Shown here in pieces: positions 20,059 through 28,569 of a stretch of DNA of 64,000 nucleotides (position 1 is the first letter of the stretch; each line of letters starts with the position of its first letter). The DNA is taken from contig NZ_JAMSHO010000001.1 in assembly GCF_040147005.1 (NCBI RefSeq), forward strand, positions 3,658,001-3,722,000, given 5' to 3'. This stretch comes from Halomonas sp. H10-9-1. GTDB lineage: Bacteria > Pseudomonadota > Gammaproteobacteria > Pseudomonadales > Halomonadaceae. The translations under genes were made by a program, and so were the position numbers. The notes below the pieces were generated by a model. The model did no database searches and had not been told where the DNA came from. It saw nothing but the letters and a program-made list of their open reading frames with translations.

Positions 20059-20174
20059 GTCGGCGTTGATGAGGCGCCGTCACCACGGCAGGAACCGCCA
20101 GTCTCCTGCCATGGTTTCTCCCTCCTCATTGCTAGTCACGGTCTTGCGCCACCCTCACAGAGGGTGGCTTTTTT
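20059..20174 (+). ncRNA. Candidate trans-acting small RNA with anti-Shine-Dalgarno stretch
   Basis: This non-coding stretch between the AEC gene and hemN carries three hairpins in series. CGGCG/CGCCG (20061-20079) is first, GGCAGGA/TCCTGCC (20087-20110) second, and a strong intrinsic terminator (20148-20168) with six Ts third. Between hairpins two and three lies an unpaired run containing TCTCCCTCCTC (20117-20127), complementary to Shine-Dalgarno sequences, as in Hfq-dependent sRNAs. A candidate promoter ends 6 bases before the proposed start. No ORF fits. Expected length is about 115 bases. The family is not recognised. Confidence 0.5.
20148..20174 (+). terminator. Intrinsic terminator of the candidate sRNA
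   Basis: GCCACCCT pairs with AGGGTGGC across a CACAG loop and is followed directly by TTTTTT. It ends 15 bases before the convergent hemN stop, and no protein gene lies close enough upstream to explain it except the AEC gene 160 bases away. Confidence 0.85.
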
Positions 20175-20188
20175 CGTTCTATACCGTT

Positions 20189-21574
20189 CTATACCGTGCG
20201 CGAATAGCGCCCCTTGCTGTGGGTCAGGTAGGCATCGAAGGCCATGGCGGCGTTACGCATCATCAGCCGACCGGCAGGCAGCACCTCGATCTCGGTAGCG
20301 CGGATCGCCAGCAGGCCGTCGTCGGCCATCTCCTGGAGCTCTTCCAGGGCAGTGGCGAAATAGTCGCGGAAGACGATGCCGTGCTCGGCCTCGATGGTCG
20401 CGAAGTCGATGCGGTTATGGCACATCAGGGCGTTGATCACGTCGCGACGCAGGCGGTCGTCGTCACTCAAGCGGTAGCCGCGGAACACCCCCAGGCGCCC
20501 CTCGCCCAGGCGATGCTGGTACTGGGCGGTCTCCTTGATGTTCTGGCTGTAGGTGTCCCCCACCTTGCCGATGGAGGTGATGCCCAGGCCGATCATGTCG
20601 CAGTCGGCATGGGTGGAGTAGCCCTGGAAATTGCGCTGCAGGGTGCCGTTCTCCCGGGCCAGGGTCAGCTCATCCTCGGGCAGGGCGAAGTGGTCCATGC
20701 CGATATAGACATAGCCGGCCTCGGTGAGGCGGCGGATGGTCAACTCGAGCAGCTCCAGCTTGCGCTCCGGGGGCGGCATGTCCTCGGGGCGAATCAGTCG
20801 CTGAGCCTTGAACAGCTCCGGCAGGTGGGCATAGCTGTAGGTGGCGATGCGATCCGGGCTCAGGGCGATGATCTTGTCCAGGGTAGTATCGAAGCTGGCC
20901 ACCGTCTGCAGCGGTAGGCCGTAGATGAGGTCGACGCTCACCGACTCGAATCCCGCAGCGCGGGCGGCGTGGACGAGGGAGACGACATCCTCCTCGCTCT
21001 GCACGCGGTTGACTGCCTTCTGCACATCGGGGTCGAAGTCCTGCACCCCGAAGCTCAGCCGATTGAAGCCCAGCGCGTGCAGCTCATGGATCTGCTCGGG
21101 GGTCACGGTGCGCGGGTCTACCTCCAGCGAGAACTCGCGCTCCTCGGGTGACGCGAAGTGGAAGGCGTCGTCGAGGCTGGCCATCAGCTCGCCGAGCTGG
21201 GCGTTGCTCAGGTAGGTCGGCGTACCCCCTCCCAGGTGGAGCTGGGTCATGCGCCGGGTCTCGTCGAACAGCGCACCCTGCACCCGGATCTCCTGCTGGA
21301 GCCACTCGAGGTACTCGGCGGCCCGCTCGGTGTTGTGGGTGATGATCTTGTTGCAGGCGCAGTAGTAGCAGAGGCTCTTGCAGAAGGGGATATGCACATA
21401 GACCGACAGCGGCTTGGGCGTCTCGGCGCGGTTGCTGCGCTCGGCCGCGGCGCGGTAGTCATCCTCGGCGAAGGCCGCATGGAACTGGGGTGCCGTGGGA
21501 TAGGAGGTGTAGCGCGGCCCGGGGCGGTCGTACTTCTCGACCAGCGGGCGATTGAAGAGCAGATGGTCTTGCAT
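20189..21574 (-). CDS. hemN: Oxygen-independent coproporphyrinogen III oxidase
   Basis: Radical-SAM enzyme that makes protoporphyrinogen IX from coproporphyrinogen III without oxygen, supplying heme in anaerobic growth. It has 461 residues, the normal length. The SAM cluster motif is CKSLCYYCAC (CxxxCxxC plus the extra Cys typical of HemN) near residue 60, followed by LGGGTPTYLS. The start at 21574 (MQDHLLFNRPL) fits the family; the frame runs on far upstream inside nnrS. An FNR-type box lies 104 bases upstream. A 10-base direct repeat, CGTTCTATAC twice, spans the stop codon. Confidence 0.96.
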   Translation of the reverse strand: MQDHLLFNRPLVEKYDRPGPRYTSYPTAPQFHAAFAEDDYRAAAERSNRAETPKPLSVYVHIPFCKSLCYYCACNKIITHNTERAAEYLEWLQQEIRVQGALFDETRRMTQLHLGGGTPTYLSNAQLGELMASLDDAFHFASPEEREFSLEVDPRTVTPEQIHELHALGFNRLSFGVQDFDPDVQKAVNRVQSEEDVVSLVHAARAAGFESVSVDLIYGLPLQTVASFDTTLDKIIALSPDRIATYSYAHLPELFKAQRLIRPEDMPPPERKLELLELTIRRLTEAGYVYIGMDHFALPEDELTLARENGTLQRNFQGYSTHADCDMIGLGITSIGKVGDTYSQNIKETAQYQHRLGEGRLGVFRGYRLSDDDRLRRDVINALMCHNRIDFATIEAEHGIVFRDYFATALEELQEMADDGLLAIRATEIEVLPAGRLMMRNAAMAFDAYLTHSKGRYSRTV

Positions 21575-21677
21575 GGTCAAACGGCCTCGTTGAAAGCTCT
21601 GGCACCGCCGCGACGATGCCGAATGCTGGGCAGTATGCCAGCCTGGGGCCGGCGCGTCGGTACCCTTGTGGTGGTAG

Positions 21678-21691
21678 TTGACCCCGGTCAA
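21678..21691 (-). promoter_or_regulatory. FNR/ANR/DNR box upstream of hemN
   Basis: On the + strand this reads TTGACCCCGGTCAA, a perfect dyad of TTGAC-N4-GTCAA that fits the FNR consensus TTGAY-N4-RTCAA. It overlaps the nnrS stop codon and its centre is about 110 bases upstream of the hemN start. hemN is a known FNR/ANR target in related bacteria. Confidence 0.8.
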
Positions 21692-22830
21692 GTCCCTGGG
21701 CGGCTCGGCACCCGCCGCGACCAGACACCAAGCCGCCAGGCGGTAAGCAGCCAGGCCAGGCTCCAGGCCAGGGCGGAGGCCCACAGCAGGGGCAGCCAGG
21801 CGGCACCCGCCGGAAAGGCCACCAGGCGCAGCACGGCCGCCACGGCGAAGAGCAGCGCCAGCGGCAGCAGCAACGGCTCTCGCTCGGGGCGCCCCTTGGC
21901 CCTGAGGATGGCCTGGCGCAGCATGATGCCGCTGGCCAGGGTCCCCAGCGCCCCCACGGTGAAGGCGTGCAGCACACCGCCCAGCGGCTGGCCCAGCCAC
22001 AGAGCGCGCGCCGCCAGCAGCAGCCCGATTCCCAACCAGGCATAGCCCAGCAACAGGCCGATCAGGTCGGGGCGCCGCCGGCAGGCCCAGGGGCGCCAAC
22101 GGCATAGCCGCCACAACACCACCAACCCCGCCGCCGCCATCAGGGGTGCTGCCAGGGTGGCCGTGGCCGGCCAGGGCGCGAGCAGCGGGGTCGCCCCCAG
22201 CAGCACGATCAGCGCCGCCTCCAGGCGCGGCTGGACCCCGGCGCCGGCCTGACGCCTGCTGGCCATTAGATGGCCGTTGACCGCCGGCGCCAGCACGCGG
22301 CCACCCATGAAGGCCATCAGCAGCACCAGCCAGAGCACAGCATGGCGCATCAGCGCGGGGGACAGCAGGCCCTGCGCTATCAAGCGCCCGGCCAGGCTGG
22401 CCACCGCCAGCAGGCAGAGCAAGCCCAGCAGCGGCGACAGCATCCGGTTGCGCCACTTCTTGGCGGCCTGGAAGCGTGGCACCAACCGCCAGGCGAGTAG
22501 TGCGGCGAACAGGGCATCGGCCAGCAGCACCGGCAGCGCCTCGGGCCCGACCAGCCCACCGACCCGAGCGACGAGCCATAACGCCGCCAGCCCCAGCAGC
22601 CCGCGACGCGACAACGGCCCCAGCAGGTAGCCGGCGATCACCGCCAGGGCGAAGCCGAACAGCAGTTCGCGACCGTGTGCCGCAGGGGAGGCGAGGAGCC
22701 CCAGCGGCAAGCCGTGGTAGAATACGGCCAGCGTCAGCGGCACCGTGATCGCGGCATGCAACGCCGCCAGGGGAAAGAACAGCCGCCAGGCCGGCACCGT
22801 GTCGCGGGTGATGTCGGCTTTCGTTGACAT
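21688..22830 (-). CDS. nnrS: NnrS family heme-copper membrane protein
   Basis: Polytopic inner-membrane protein, 380 residues with about twelve hydrophobic segments. NnrS proteins bind heme and copper and protect cells from nitric oxide and iron nitrosylation stress. Family landmarks include the N-terminal FFPLAALHAAITVPL and HAFTVGALGTLASGIMLR, whose histidine is a likely metal ligand, plus HAVLWLVLLM mid-protein. The start at 22830 (MSTKADITRD) is favoured because an NsrR-like site occupies 22861-22883; the ATG at 22881 would be inside it. Just upstream of hemN on the same strand. Confidence 0.9.
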   Translation of the reverse strand: MSTKADITRDTVPAWRLFFPLAALHAAITVPLTLAVFYHGLPLGLLASPAAHGRELLFGFALAVIAGYLLGPLSRRGLLGLAALWLVARVGGLVGPEALPVLLADALFAALLAWRLVPRFQAAKKWRNRMLSPLLGLLCLLAVASLAGRLIAQGLLSPALMRHAVLWLVLLMAFMGGRVLAPAVNGHLMASRRQAGAGVQPRLEAALIVLLGATPLLAPWPATATLAAPLMAAAGLVVLWRLCRWRPWACRRRPDLIGLLLGYAWLGIGLLLAARALWLGQPLGGVLHAFTVGALGTLASGIMLRQAILRAKGRPEREPLLLPLALLFAVAAVLRLVAFPAGAAWLPLLWASALAWSLAWLLTAWRLGVWSRRVPSRPGT

Positions 22831-22860
22831 GGCGCAAATCCTCGCATTGCCCGCTACACT

Positions 22861-22883
22861 AAGATGCATGTAATTTGCCACTT
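22861..22883. promoter_or_regulatory. NsrR-like operator between nnrS and ybaN
   Basis: A 23-base site begins AAGATGCAT, a perfect left half of the gammaproteobacterial NsrR consensus, followed by a weaker right half (TTTGCCACTT). I count 18 of 23 matches to the 11-1-11 palindrome. It lies 31 bases upstream of nnrS and 37 upstream of ybaN. nnrS is a classic NsrR target, and nsrR is encoded 500 bases away. Confidence 0.72.
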
Positions 22884-22919
22884 ATGTAGTCTACGCCCTC
22901 GGGACCGGGAGGTCACCAC

Positions 22920-23333
22920 ATGTCAGGATCCGCCTCGCGGCTCGCCTGGTGCGGGCTTACCTATGGCTGTATCGGGCTCGGCACCGCCGGCATGGTGCTG
23001 CCACTGCTGCCGACCACACCCTTCCTGCTGGTGGCGGCCTGGTCGGCGCCCAAGGGGTCACCGCGGCTGGCGCGCTGGCTGCATGATCATCCACGCTTCG
23101 GCCCCTCCCTGCAGGCCTGGCGCGAACAGCGTGCCATACCGCGACGCGCCAAGATGCTGGCACCGCTGCTGCTGGCCGCCAGCTGGATGACGCTGTGGGC
23201 CAGCGGCGTGCCGCTCCCGGGACTGGTGGCAGCGGGGGGGTTATTCGTTGCGGTGGCCGGCTATGTGCTGAGCCGCCCCACCAGCGCGGCCTCGCCCCCC
23301 TACGAGGCGCTCCGAACCGGGCCTCGACGCTGA
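22920..23333 (+). CDS. ybaN: YbaN family (DUF454) inner membrane protein
   Basis: Small membrane protein of 137 residues with two or three helices. The DUF454 signature is GTAGMVLPLLPTTPFLLVAAW near residues 21-41, followed by a short amphipathic loop (WLHDHPRFGP). Function is unknown, though the family is often found near denitrification, heme and copper genes. A GGAGG site precedes the ATG. It is divergent from nnrS and shares the NsrR-like site, and lies 36 bases before nsrR, so it may be co-transcribed with it. Confidence 0.87.
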   Translation: MSGSASRLAWCGLTYGCIGLGTAGMVLPLLPTTPFLLVAAWSAPKGSPRLARWLHDHPRFGPSLQAWREQRAIPRRAKMLAPLLLAASWMTLWASGVPLPGLVAAGGLFVAVAGYVLSRPTSAASPPYEALRTGPRR

Positions 23334-23369
23334 TTCGATCCACGACGCCAGGAGGCAACGCTTTCTCTC

Positions 23370-23819
23370 ATGCACTTGACTCGCTTTACCGACTACTCGC
23401 TGCGCGTGCTGCTCTACCTGGCAGTGAAGGGCGAGCGTCGCTCCACCATCACGGAGATCGCCGAGCGCTTCGGCATCTCGCGCAACCACCTGATGAAGGT
23501 GGTCCAGGACCTCAGTCACCACGGCTACATCACCTCCATCCGTGGCAAGAACGGTGGCCTGCTGCTCCGGCAGGAGCCCCGCAACATTGTGCTCGGCGAG
23601 CTGATGCGCCGCACCGAGCGTGACCTGGCCCTGGTGGAGTGCTTCGGCGACAACAACGAGTGCGTGATCACCCCGGCCTGCCGGCTCAAGCACATCCTGA
23701 TGGAGGCACTCGAGGCCTTCCTCGCGGTGCTCGACGACTACACCCTGGAGGACCTGCTGGGCCCGCGCCGCCAGCCGCTGATTCGTCTGCTGCAGCTGGA
23801 TGACACGCCCACCTCCTGA
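23370..23819 (+). CDS. nsrR: Nitric oxide-sensing Rrf2 repressor NsrR
   Basis: Fe-S transcription factor that represses NO-response genes until its cluster is nitrosylated. It has 149 residues. The N-terminal winged helix (FTDYSLRVLLYLA, then ISRNHLMKVVQDLS and GKNGGLLL) is typical of NsrR. Cluster cysteines lie in ECFGDNNECVITPAC, the NsrR C-x8-C-x5/6-C arrangement, which separates it from IscR. AGGAGG lies 14 bases before the ATG, a long spacing. It stands between two NsrR-like sites, one before nnrS and one before the nos-linked cytochrome. Confidence 0.93.
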   Translation: MHLTRFTDYSLRVLLYLAVKGERRSTITEIAERFGISRNHLMKVVQDLSHHGYITSIRGKNGGLLLRQEPRNIVLGELMRRTERDLALVECFGDNNECVITPACRLKHILMEALEAFLAVLDDYTLEDLLGPRRQPLIRLLQLDDTPTS

Positions 23820-23972
23820 GGCCTCATCCTCCCTTGCTCGCGGCCCACGCCGGGGGCTACTCCCGCGCCTCTCAGCAATGTTCTCGCCGGGTCACGGCGC
23901 TCCTGGCGACACTCCTCCCACCTCCTTATTAGATTTTCCTTTTGCTTTTTACTTCATGGGTCTAGGCTGTAG

Positions 23973-24014
23973 ATGACCTGCGTCAAGCCGAGGCAGCACG
24001 CTGGCTGGCATGAT
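23973..24014 (+). promoter_or_regulatory. FNR/DNR-dependent promoter of the cytochrome-nos operon
   Basis: ATGAC-CTGC-GTCAA (23973-23986) matches 9 of 10 fixed positions of the FNR box. A -10-like CATGAT lies at 24009-24014, which puts the box centre exactly 41.5 bases before a start at 24021, the geometry of a class II FNR promoter. The nos genes are DNR/FNR targets in Pseudomonas. Confidence 0.72.
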
Positions 24015-24024
24015 GGCAATAGCT

Positions 24025-24058
24025 GCCCGGTGAGGTCGATTGTCGCAACCGGGCTTTT
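24025..24058 (+). terminator. Leader hairpin at the nos promoter
   Basis: GCCCGGT pairs with ACCGGGC across a 16-base loop and is followed by TTTTCT. It could end nsrR transcripts, or, if transcription starts near 24021, sit at the 5' end of the nos mRNA as a stabiliser or attenuator. Confidence 0.6.
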
Positions 24059-24069
24059 CTAGGCAACTT

Positions 24070-24081
24070 AAAATGCATTCT
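24070..24081. promoter_or_regulatory. NsrR-like half-site before the nos-linked cytochrome
   Basis: AAAATGCATTCT contains the palindrome AATGCATT and matches the right half of the NsrR consensus; the left half is poor. It directly abuts the GGAGG ribosome binding site at 24082-24086, downstream of the proposed start site, where a bound repressor could block transcription. Confidence 0.45.
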
Positions 24082-24092
24082 GGAGGTTCCTT

Positions 24093-24407
24093 ATGAAACT
24101 GATTCTCGCGGCCGCCCTGCTCGGCGGTGCCGTCCTGGCCATGGACGCCCAGGCCGCCGGCAACGCCGAAGCCGGTGCGGACAAGGTCGGCACCTGCGTG
24201 GCCTGCCACGGCACCGATGGCAAGGGCCTGGCGCCCATCTACCCGAACCTGAACGGCCAGTCGGCCACCTACCTCGAGAGCAGCCTCAAGGCCTACCGCG
24301 ACGGTCAGCGTCAGGGCGGCAACGCCATGTTGATGACGCCGATGGCCCAGGGGCTGTCCGACGAGGACGTCGCCGACATCGCCGCCTACTACTCCAGCCA
24401 GGAGTAA
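24093..24407 (+). CDS. Periplasmic monoheme cytochrome c (c553/c5-like)
   Basis: Small periplasmic electron carrier, 104 residues with a signal peptide ending at AQA. One heme site, CVACH, lies near residue 35; the likely axial Met is in MTPMAQGLS. It is the first gene after the FNR-type promoter and precedes nosR, so it is a good candidate donor to nitrous oxide reductase. It closely resembles the C-terminal heme domain of the cytochrome at 40347-41180 (shared CVACHGTDGKG and KAYR-GQRQGG). A hairpin follows it. Confidence 0.9.
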   Translation: MKLILAAALLGGAVLAMDAQAAGNAEAGADKVGTCVACHGTDGKGLAPIYPNLNGQSATYLESSLKAYRDGQRQGGNAMLMTPMAQGLSDEDVADIAAYYSSQE

Positions 24408-24413
24408 TGGCTC

Positions 24414-24434
24414 GGGCCGGCCAGATGCCGGCCC
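24414..24434 (+). terminator. Hairpin between cytochrome and nosR
   Basis: GGGCCGGC pairs with GCCGGCCC across a CAGAT loop, 7 bases after the cytochrome stop and 56 before nosR. There is no T-run, so read-through is expected. Confidence 0.5.
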
Positions 24435-24489
24435 ACCCCCTGATGGGGGCGGCCTCGTGTCGCCAAGGTGTTCCCCAAAGGACCTTTCC

Positions 24490-26619
24490 ATGCCCGCGAC
24501 AACTCTACGGCCAGCCGGCCTTATCGGCTTGCTGTTGGTTCTGCTGTACCTACTGATCAGCCAGCCGCTACTCGCCCTGGAGCTCGACCAGGTACGCGAA
24601 GGCTTTCCCAGGGCGGACCGCCTCGAACCCGCCGACTCACAGTGGCCGGTCAGCCGGGTGATGGCCGGCGACGAAGCCCTCGGCTACGCCTTCGAGAGCG
24701 TGGAGATGGCGCCGATCCCCGCCTACTCCGGCAAGCCGGTCAACCTGCTGGTGGGCATCGACCTCGACGGCAGGATCGTCCAGGCCAACGTGCTTGGCCA
24801 CGAGGAGCCCATCATGCTGGTGGGGATCCCCGAGGAGAAGCTAGAGGGCTTCGCCAACGCCCACGTCGGCGCCCACGTCAACGATCGCATGAAGGTGGGC
24901 GACAACCTCGACGCCATCTCCGGGGCCACGGTCACGGTGATCGTGGTCAGCGATACCGTGATGCGCGCCGCACGCCAGGTGGCCGCCGAACAGGGGCTGA
25001 TCGAAGATCCCTCTGCCACCCCCCGGGCGCGGGTCCGCGACGACGTCTACGCCCCGGCCGACTGGGGCACACTGACCGGCGATGGCACCATCCGCCGCCT
25101 GCACCTGACCCATGGCGAGGTGGATGACTCCTTCGTCGGCACCCCGGCCGAGAACTACCTGCATACACCCCGGCCGGCCGAGCGCACCTTTATCGAGCTG
25201 TTCTACACCTATCTGAACCCGCCCACTGCCGGCCGCAACCTGCTCGGTGATACCGGCTACCAGCAACTGATGGACAGGCTCGACGAGGGCGAACACGCCA
25301 TCGCGGTGATGGGTCGCGGCGACTACTCCTTCAAGGGCTCGGGCTATGTGCGCGGGGGGATCTTCGATCGCCTCGAGCTCTCCCAGAATGGCAACACGGT
25401 GAGCTTCCACGACCGCGACCATATCCGCCTGGGCAACCTGGGCATCGAGGGTGCTCCCCCCTTCGATGAGCGCGATATCTTCATCATTCGCGACAGCGCC
25501 GCCTTCGACCCCGGCCAGGCCTGGCAACTGGAGCTACTGGTGCGCCGCGCCTCCGGCCCCCTGGATACCGAATTCAGCCGCTTCAGCGCCGGCTACAGCG
25601 TACCCGAGGCGTATATCGAGCGCCCCGAGCCGCCCAAGGAGGTGCCGATCTGGGTCGAGGTGTGGAAGGACAAGGCGTTCCAGATCGCCGTGCTCGCCGC
25701 CGGCCTGATCGTGCTCACCGGCATCATGCTGTTCCAGGACGTGCTGGTGAAGCATCCGCGTATCCTGCGCCCACTGCGCCTGGGCTTTCTGATCTACACC
25801 CTGGTGTTCATCGGCTGGTACTCCCTGGCCCAGCTTTCGGTGGTCAATATCCTGACCTTCACCAGCGCCCTGATCAGCGACTTCAGCTGGGGCTCCTTCT
25901 TGATCGACCCGATGATGTTCATTCTGTGGTCCTTCGTGGCGGTCAGCCTGCTGCTCTGGGGTCGCGGTGTGTTCTGCGGCTGGCTGTGCCCCTTCGGCGC
26001 CCTTCAGGACCTGGTCAACAAGGCCGCCCGCAAGCTCGGCGTGAAGCAGTTCGAGCCCCCCTTTGGCCTCCACGAACGACTCTGGGCGCTGAAGTACATC
26101 ATCCTGCTGGGGCTATTCGCGCTGTCACTGCACTCACTGGGCACCGCCGAGCGCTTCGCCGAGGTAGAGCCCTTCAAGACCGCCATCACCCTGCGCTTCC
26201 AGCGCGAGTGGGGCTTCTTGCTCTATGCCCTGGTGCTGGTGGCAATTTCCGCTGTCAATCACAAGTTCTACTGCCGCTACGTCTGCCCGCTGGGTGCCGG
26301 CCTGGCGATTCCCGCCCGCCTGCGCCTGTTCGACTGGCTCAAGCGGCACCGCGGCGACTGCGGCACCCCGTGCCAGATCTGCGCCAACGAATGCGAAGTG
26401 GCCGCCATTCACCCGGACGGTCACATCAACGCAAACGAGTGCCACTACTGTCTCGACTGCCAGATCACCTACCACGACGACAGGCGCTGCCCGCCGATGA
26501 TCAAGCGCCGCAAACGCTTCGAAAAGGCGTCGCGTCTCTCCCGCGGCAAGAGCGCCGTCGAGACCCATGAACCCGCCAGCAGTGGGCTGCAGCGGATTCC
26601 GACCTACCAGGAGGATTGA
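24490..26619 (+). CDS. nosR: NosR flavoprotein/iron-sulfur membrane protein
   Basis: Membrane protein of 709 residues needed for nos transcription and for sustained N2O reductase activity, probably as an electron donor. A signal/anchor (12-32) is followed by a periplasmic FMN-binding domain whose covalent FMN Thr is Thr147 in SGATVTV. The membrane domain spans roughly 400-610. Cysteine motifs are CGWLCP and CRYVCPLG at the membrane, then the ferredoxin-like [12 protein letters not shown] and CHYCLDCQ near the C terminus. The ATG at 24490 was chosen over a GTG at 24457 because it directly precedes the signal sequence. nosZ follows after 2 bases. Confidence 0.96.
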   Translation: MPATTLRPAGLIGLLLVLLYLLISQPLLALELDQVREGFPRADRLEPADSQWPVSRVMAGDEALGYAFESVEMAPIPAYSGKPVNLLVGIDLDGRIVQANVLGHEEPIMLVGIPEEKLEGFANAHVGAHVNDRMKVGDNLDAISGATVTVIVVSDTVMRAARQVAAEQGLIEDPSATPRARVRDDVYAPADWGTLTGDGTIRRLHLTHGEVDDSFVGTPAENYLHTPRPAERTFIELFYTYLNPPTAGRNLLGDTGYQQLMDRLDEGEHAIAVMGRGDYSFKGSGYVRGGIFDRLELSQNGNTVSFHDRDHIRLGNLGIEGAPPFDERDIFIIRDSAAFDPGQAWQLELLVRRASGPLDTEFSRFSAGYSVPEAYIERPEPPKEVPIWVEVWKDKAFQIAVLAAGLIVLTGIMLFQDVLVKHPRILRPLRLGFLIYTLVFIGWYSLAQLSVVNILTFTSALISDFSWGSFLIDPMMFILWSFVAVSLLLWGRGVFCGWLCPFGALQDLVNKAARKLGVKQFEPPFGLHERLWALKYIILLGLFALSLHSLGTAERFAEVEPFKTAITLRFQREWGFLLYALVLVAISAVNHKFYCRYVCPLGAGLAIPARLRLFDWLKRHRGDCGTPCQICANECEVAAIHPDGHINANECHYCLDCQITYHDDRRCPPMIKRRKRFEKASRLSRGKSAVETHEPASSGLQRIPTYQED

Positions 26620-26621
26620 CC

Positions 26622-28514
26622 ATGAGTGACAAGAAGAAAGAGATCGAGAATCTCGGACGCCGCCACTTCCTGCGCAACAGCGCCGTGACCGGCGTGGCCG
26701 GGGCAGGCCTGGCCGGCGGCTTCGGCGCCGGCAGCCTGCTCGGCACCAGCGGCACAGCCCGGGCCGCCGAAGGCAGCATCGAGGTCGCCCCGGGCGAGCT
26801 CGATGAATACTACGGCTTCTGGAGCGGCGGCCACTCCGGCGAGGTGCGGGTGCTGGGCGTGCCCTCCATGCGCGAGCTGATGCGCATCCCGGTGTTCAAT
26901 ATCGACAGCGCCACCGGCTGGGGAATCAGCAACGAGTCGAAGCGGGTACTGGGCGACTCGGCTCGCTTCCTCAACGGCGACTGCCACCACCCGCACATCT
27001 CCATGACCGACGGCAGCTACGACGGCAAGTACTTGTTCATCAACGACAAGGCCAACACCCGGGTGGCGCGCATCCGTCTTGACATCATGAAGACGGACAA
27101 GATCATCACCATCCCCAACGTCCAGGCGATTCACGGGCTGCGCCTGCAGAAGGTGCCGCACACCAAGTACGTCTTCGCCAACGCCGAGTTCCCCATCCCC
27201 CACCATGACGACGGCGTGGTCAACGACGGCCGCGGCATGGAGAACCCCGAGGGCTACTACACCATGTTCAACGGCATCGACGCCGAGAGCATGGAGGTGG
27301 CCTGGCAGGTGATCGTCGACGGCAACCTCGACAACACCGACGCCGACTACACCGGCCGCTTCGTCGCCTCGACCTGCTACAACTCCGAGAAGGGCATGAC
27401 CCTGGCCGACACCATGCGGGCCGAGCGCGACTGGGTGGTGGTATTCGATGTCGAGGCGATCGAGGCCGCCGTGGCCGCCGGTGAGTCCAGGACCCTGGGC
27501 GACAGCGAGGTGCCGGTGCTCGACGGTCGCAAGGGCTCCAAGCTGACCCGCTACATCCCGGTGCCCAAGAACCCCCACGGCCTCAACACCTCGCCGGACG
27601 GCAAGTACTTCATCGCCAACGGCAAGCTCTCGCCGACCGTCTCGATCATCGCCATCGACAAGCTGCCCGAGCTGTTCGACGACGCCATCGAGCCTCGCGA
27701 CGCCGTGGTCGGCGAACCGGAACTGGGCCTGGGGCCGCTGCACACCACCTTCGACGGCCGCGGCAACGCCTACACCACGCTGTTCATCGACAGCCAGGTG
27801 GCCAAGTGGAACATCGAGGATGCCGTCCGCGCCTACGCCGGCGAGGAGGTCAACTACCTGCGTCAGAAGCTCGACGTCCACTACCAGCCGGGCCACAACC
27901 ACGCCAGCCTCACCGAGACCAAGGACGCCGATGGCAAGTGGCTGGTGGTGCTCTCCAAGTTCGCCAAGGACCGCTTCCTGCCGGTAGGCCCGCTGCACCC
28001 GGAGAACGACCAGCTGATCGACATCTCCGGCGAGGAGATGAAGCTGGTCCACGACGGCCCCACCTACGCCGAGCCCCACGACTGCATCCTGGCGCGCGCC
28101 GACCAGATCAACCCCAAGAAGATCTGGGACCGCGACGACCCCTTCTTCGCCGAGACCGTGGCCATGGCCGAGGCCGATGGCGTCACCCTGGAGACCGATA
28201 ACACGGTGATCCGCGACGGCAACAAGGTGCGGGTCTACATGACCTCGGTGGCGCCGCAGTTCGGCCTGACCGAGTTCACGGTCAAGCAGGGCGACGAGGT
28301 CACGGTGGTGGTCACCAACCTCGACCAGGTCGAGGACGTCAGCCACGGCTTCACCATGACCAACCACGGTGTCGCCATGGAGATCAGCCCCCAGCAGACC
28401 GCCAGCGTCACCTTCACCGCCGATAAGCCCGGGGTGTTCTGGTACTACTGCCAGTGGTTCTGTCACGCCATGCACATGGAGATGACCGGTCGCATGCTGG
28501 TCGAGAAGGCCTGA
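26622..28514 (+). CDS. nosZ: Nitrous oxide reductase NosZ (clade I, Tat-exported)
   Basis: Periplasmic copper enzyme that reduces N2O to N2. Its 630 residues start with a Tat signal ([12 protein letters not shown]), which marks clade I. A seven-bladed propeller carries the CuZ histidines, for example DCHHPHIS, and [10 protein letters not shown]. The C-terminal cupredoxin domain holds CuA, with C610, C614, H618 and M621 visible in [14 protein letters not shown]. The ATG at 26622 has GGAGG upstream; a TTG at 26616 is unlikely. It follows nosR closely and precedes nosDFYL past a hairpin. No nir or nor genes are in the window. Confidence 0.98.
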   Translation: MSDKKKEIENLGRRHFLRNSAVTGVAGAGLAGGFGAGSLLGTSGTARAAEGSIEVAPGELDEYYGFWSGGHSGEVRVLGVPSMRELMRIPVFNIDSATGWGISNESKRVLGDSARFLNGDCHHPHISMTDGSYDGKYLFINDKANTRVARIRLDIMKTDKIITIPNVQAIHGLRLQKVPHTKYVFANAEFPIPHHDDGVVNDGRGMENPEGYYTMFNGIDAESMEVAWQVIVDGNLDNTDADYTGRFVASTCYNSEKGMTLADTMRAERDWVVVFDVEAIEAAVAAGESRTLGDSEVPVLDGRKGSKLTRYIPVPKNPHGLNTSPDGKYFIANGKLSPTVSIIAIDKLPELFDDAIEPRDAVVGEPELGLGPLHTTFDGRGNAYTTLFIDSQVAKWNIEDAVRAYAGEEVNYLRQKLDVHYQPGHNHASLTETKDADGKWLVVLSKFAKDRFLPVGPLHPENDQLIDISGEEMKLVHDGPTYAEPHDCILARADQINPKKIWDRDDPFFAETVAMAEADGVTLETDNTVIRDGNKVRVYMTSVAPQFGLTEFTVKQGDEVTVVVTNLDQVEDVSHGFTMTNHGVAMEISPQQTASVTFTADKPGVFWYYCQWFCHAMHMEMTGRMLVEKA

Positions 28515-28525
28515 TAGCGCCCACC

Positions 28526-28549
28526 GGGGCCGGGCGGCTGCCCGGCCCC
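28526..28549 (+). terminator. Hairpin between nosZ and nosD
   Basis: GGGGCCGGGC pairs perfectly with GCCCGGCCCC across a 4-base GGCT loop, 11 bases after the nosZ stop, followed by ACCTTGTC. It probably limits transcription into nosDFYL or protects the nosZ message. Confidence 0.65.
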
Positions 28550-28569
28550 ACCTTGTCACGGAGAGACGC

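Noticed and set aside
20175..20194. CGTTCTATAC direct repeat at the hemN stop
   Set aside because: Only two 10-base copies; noted under hemN but no function suggested.
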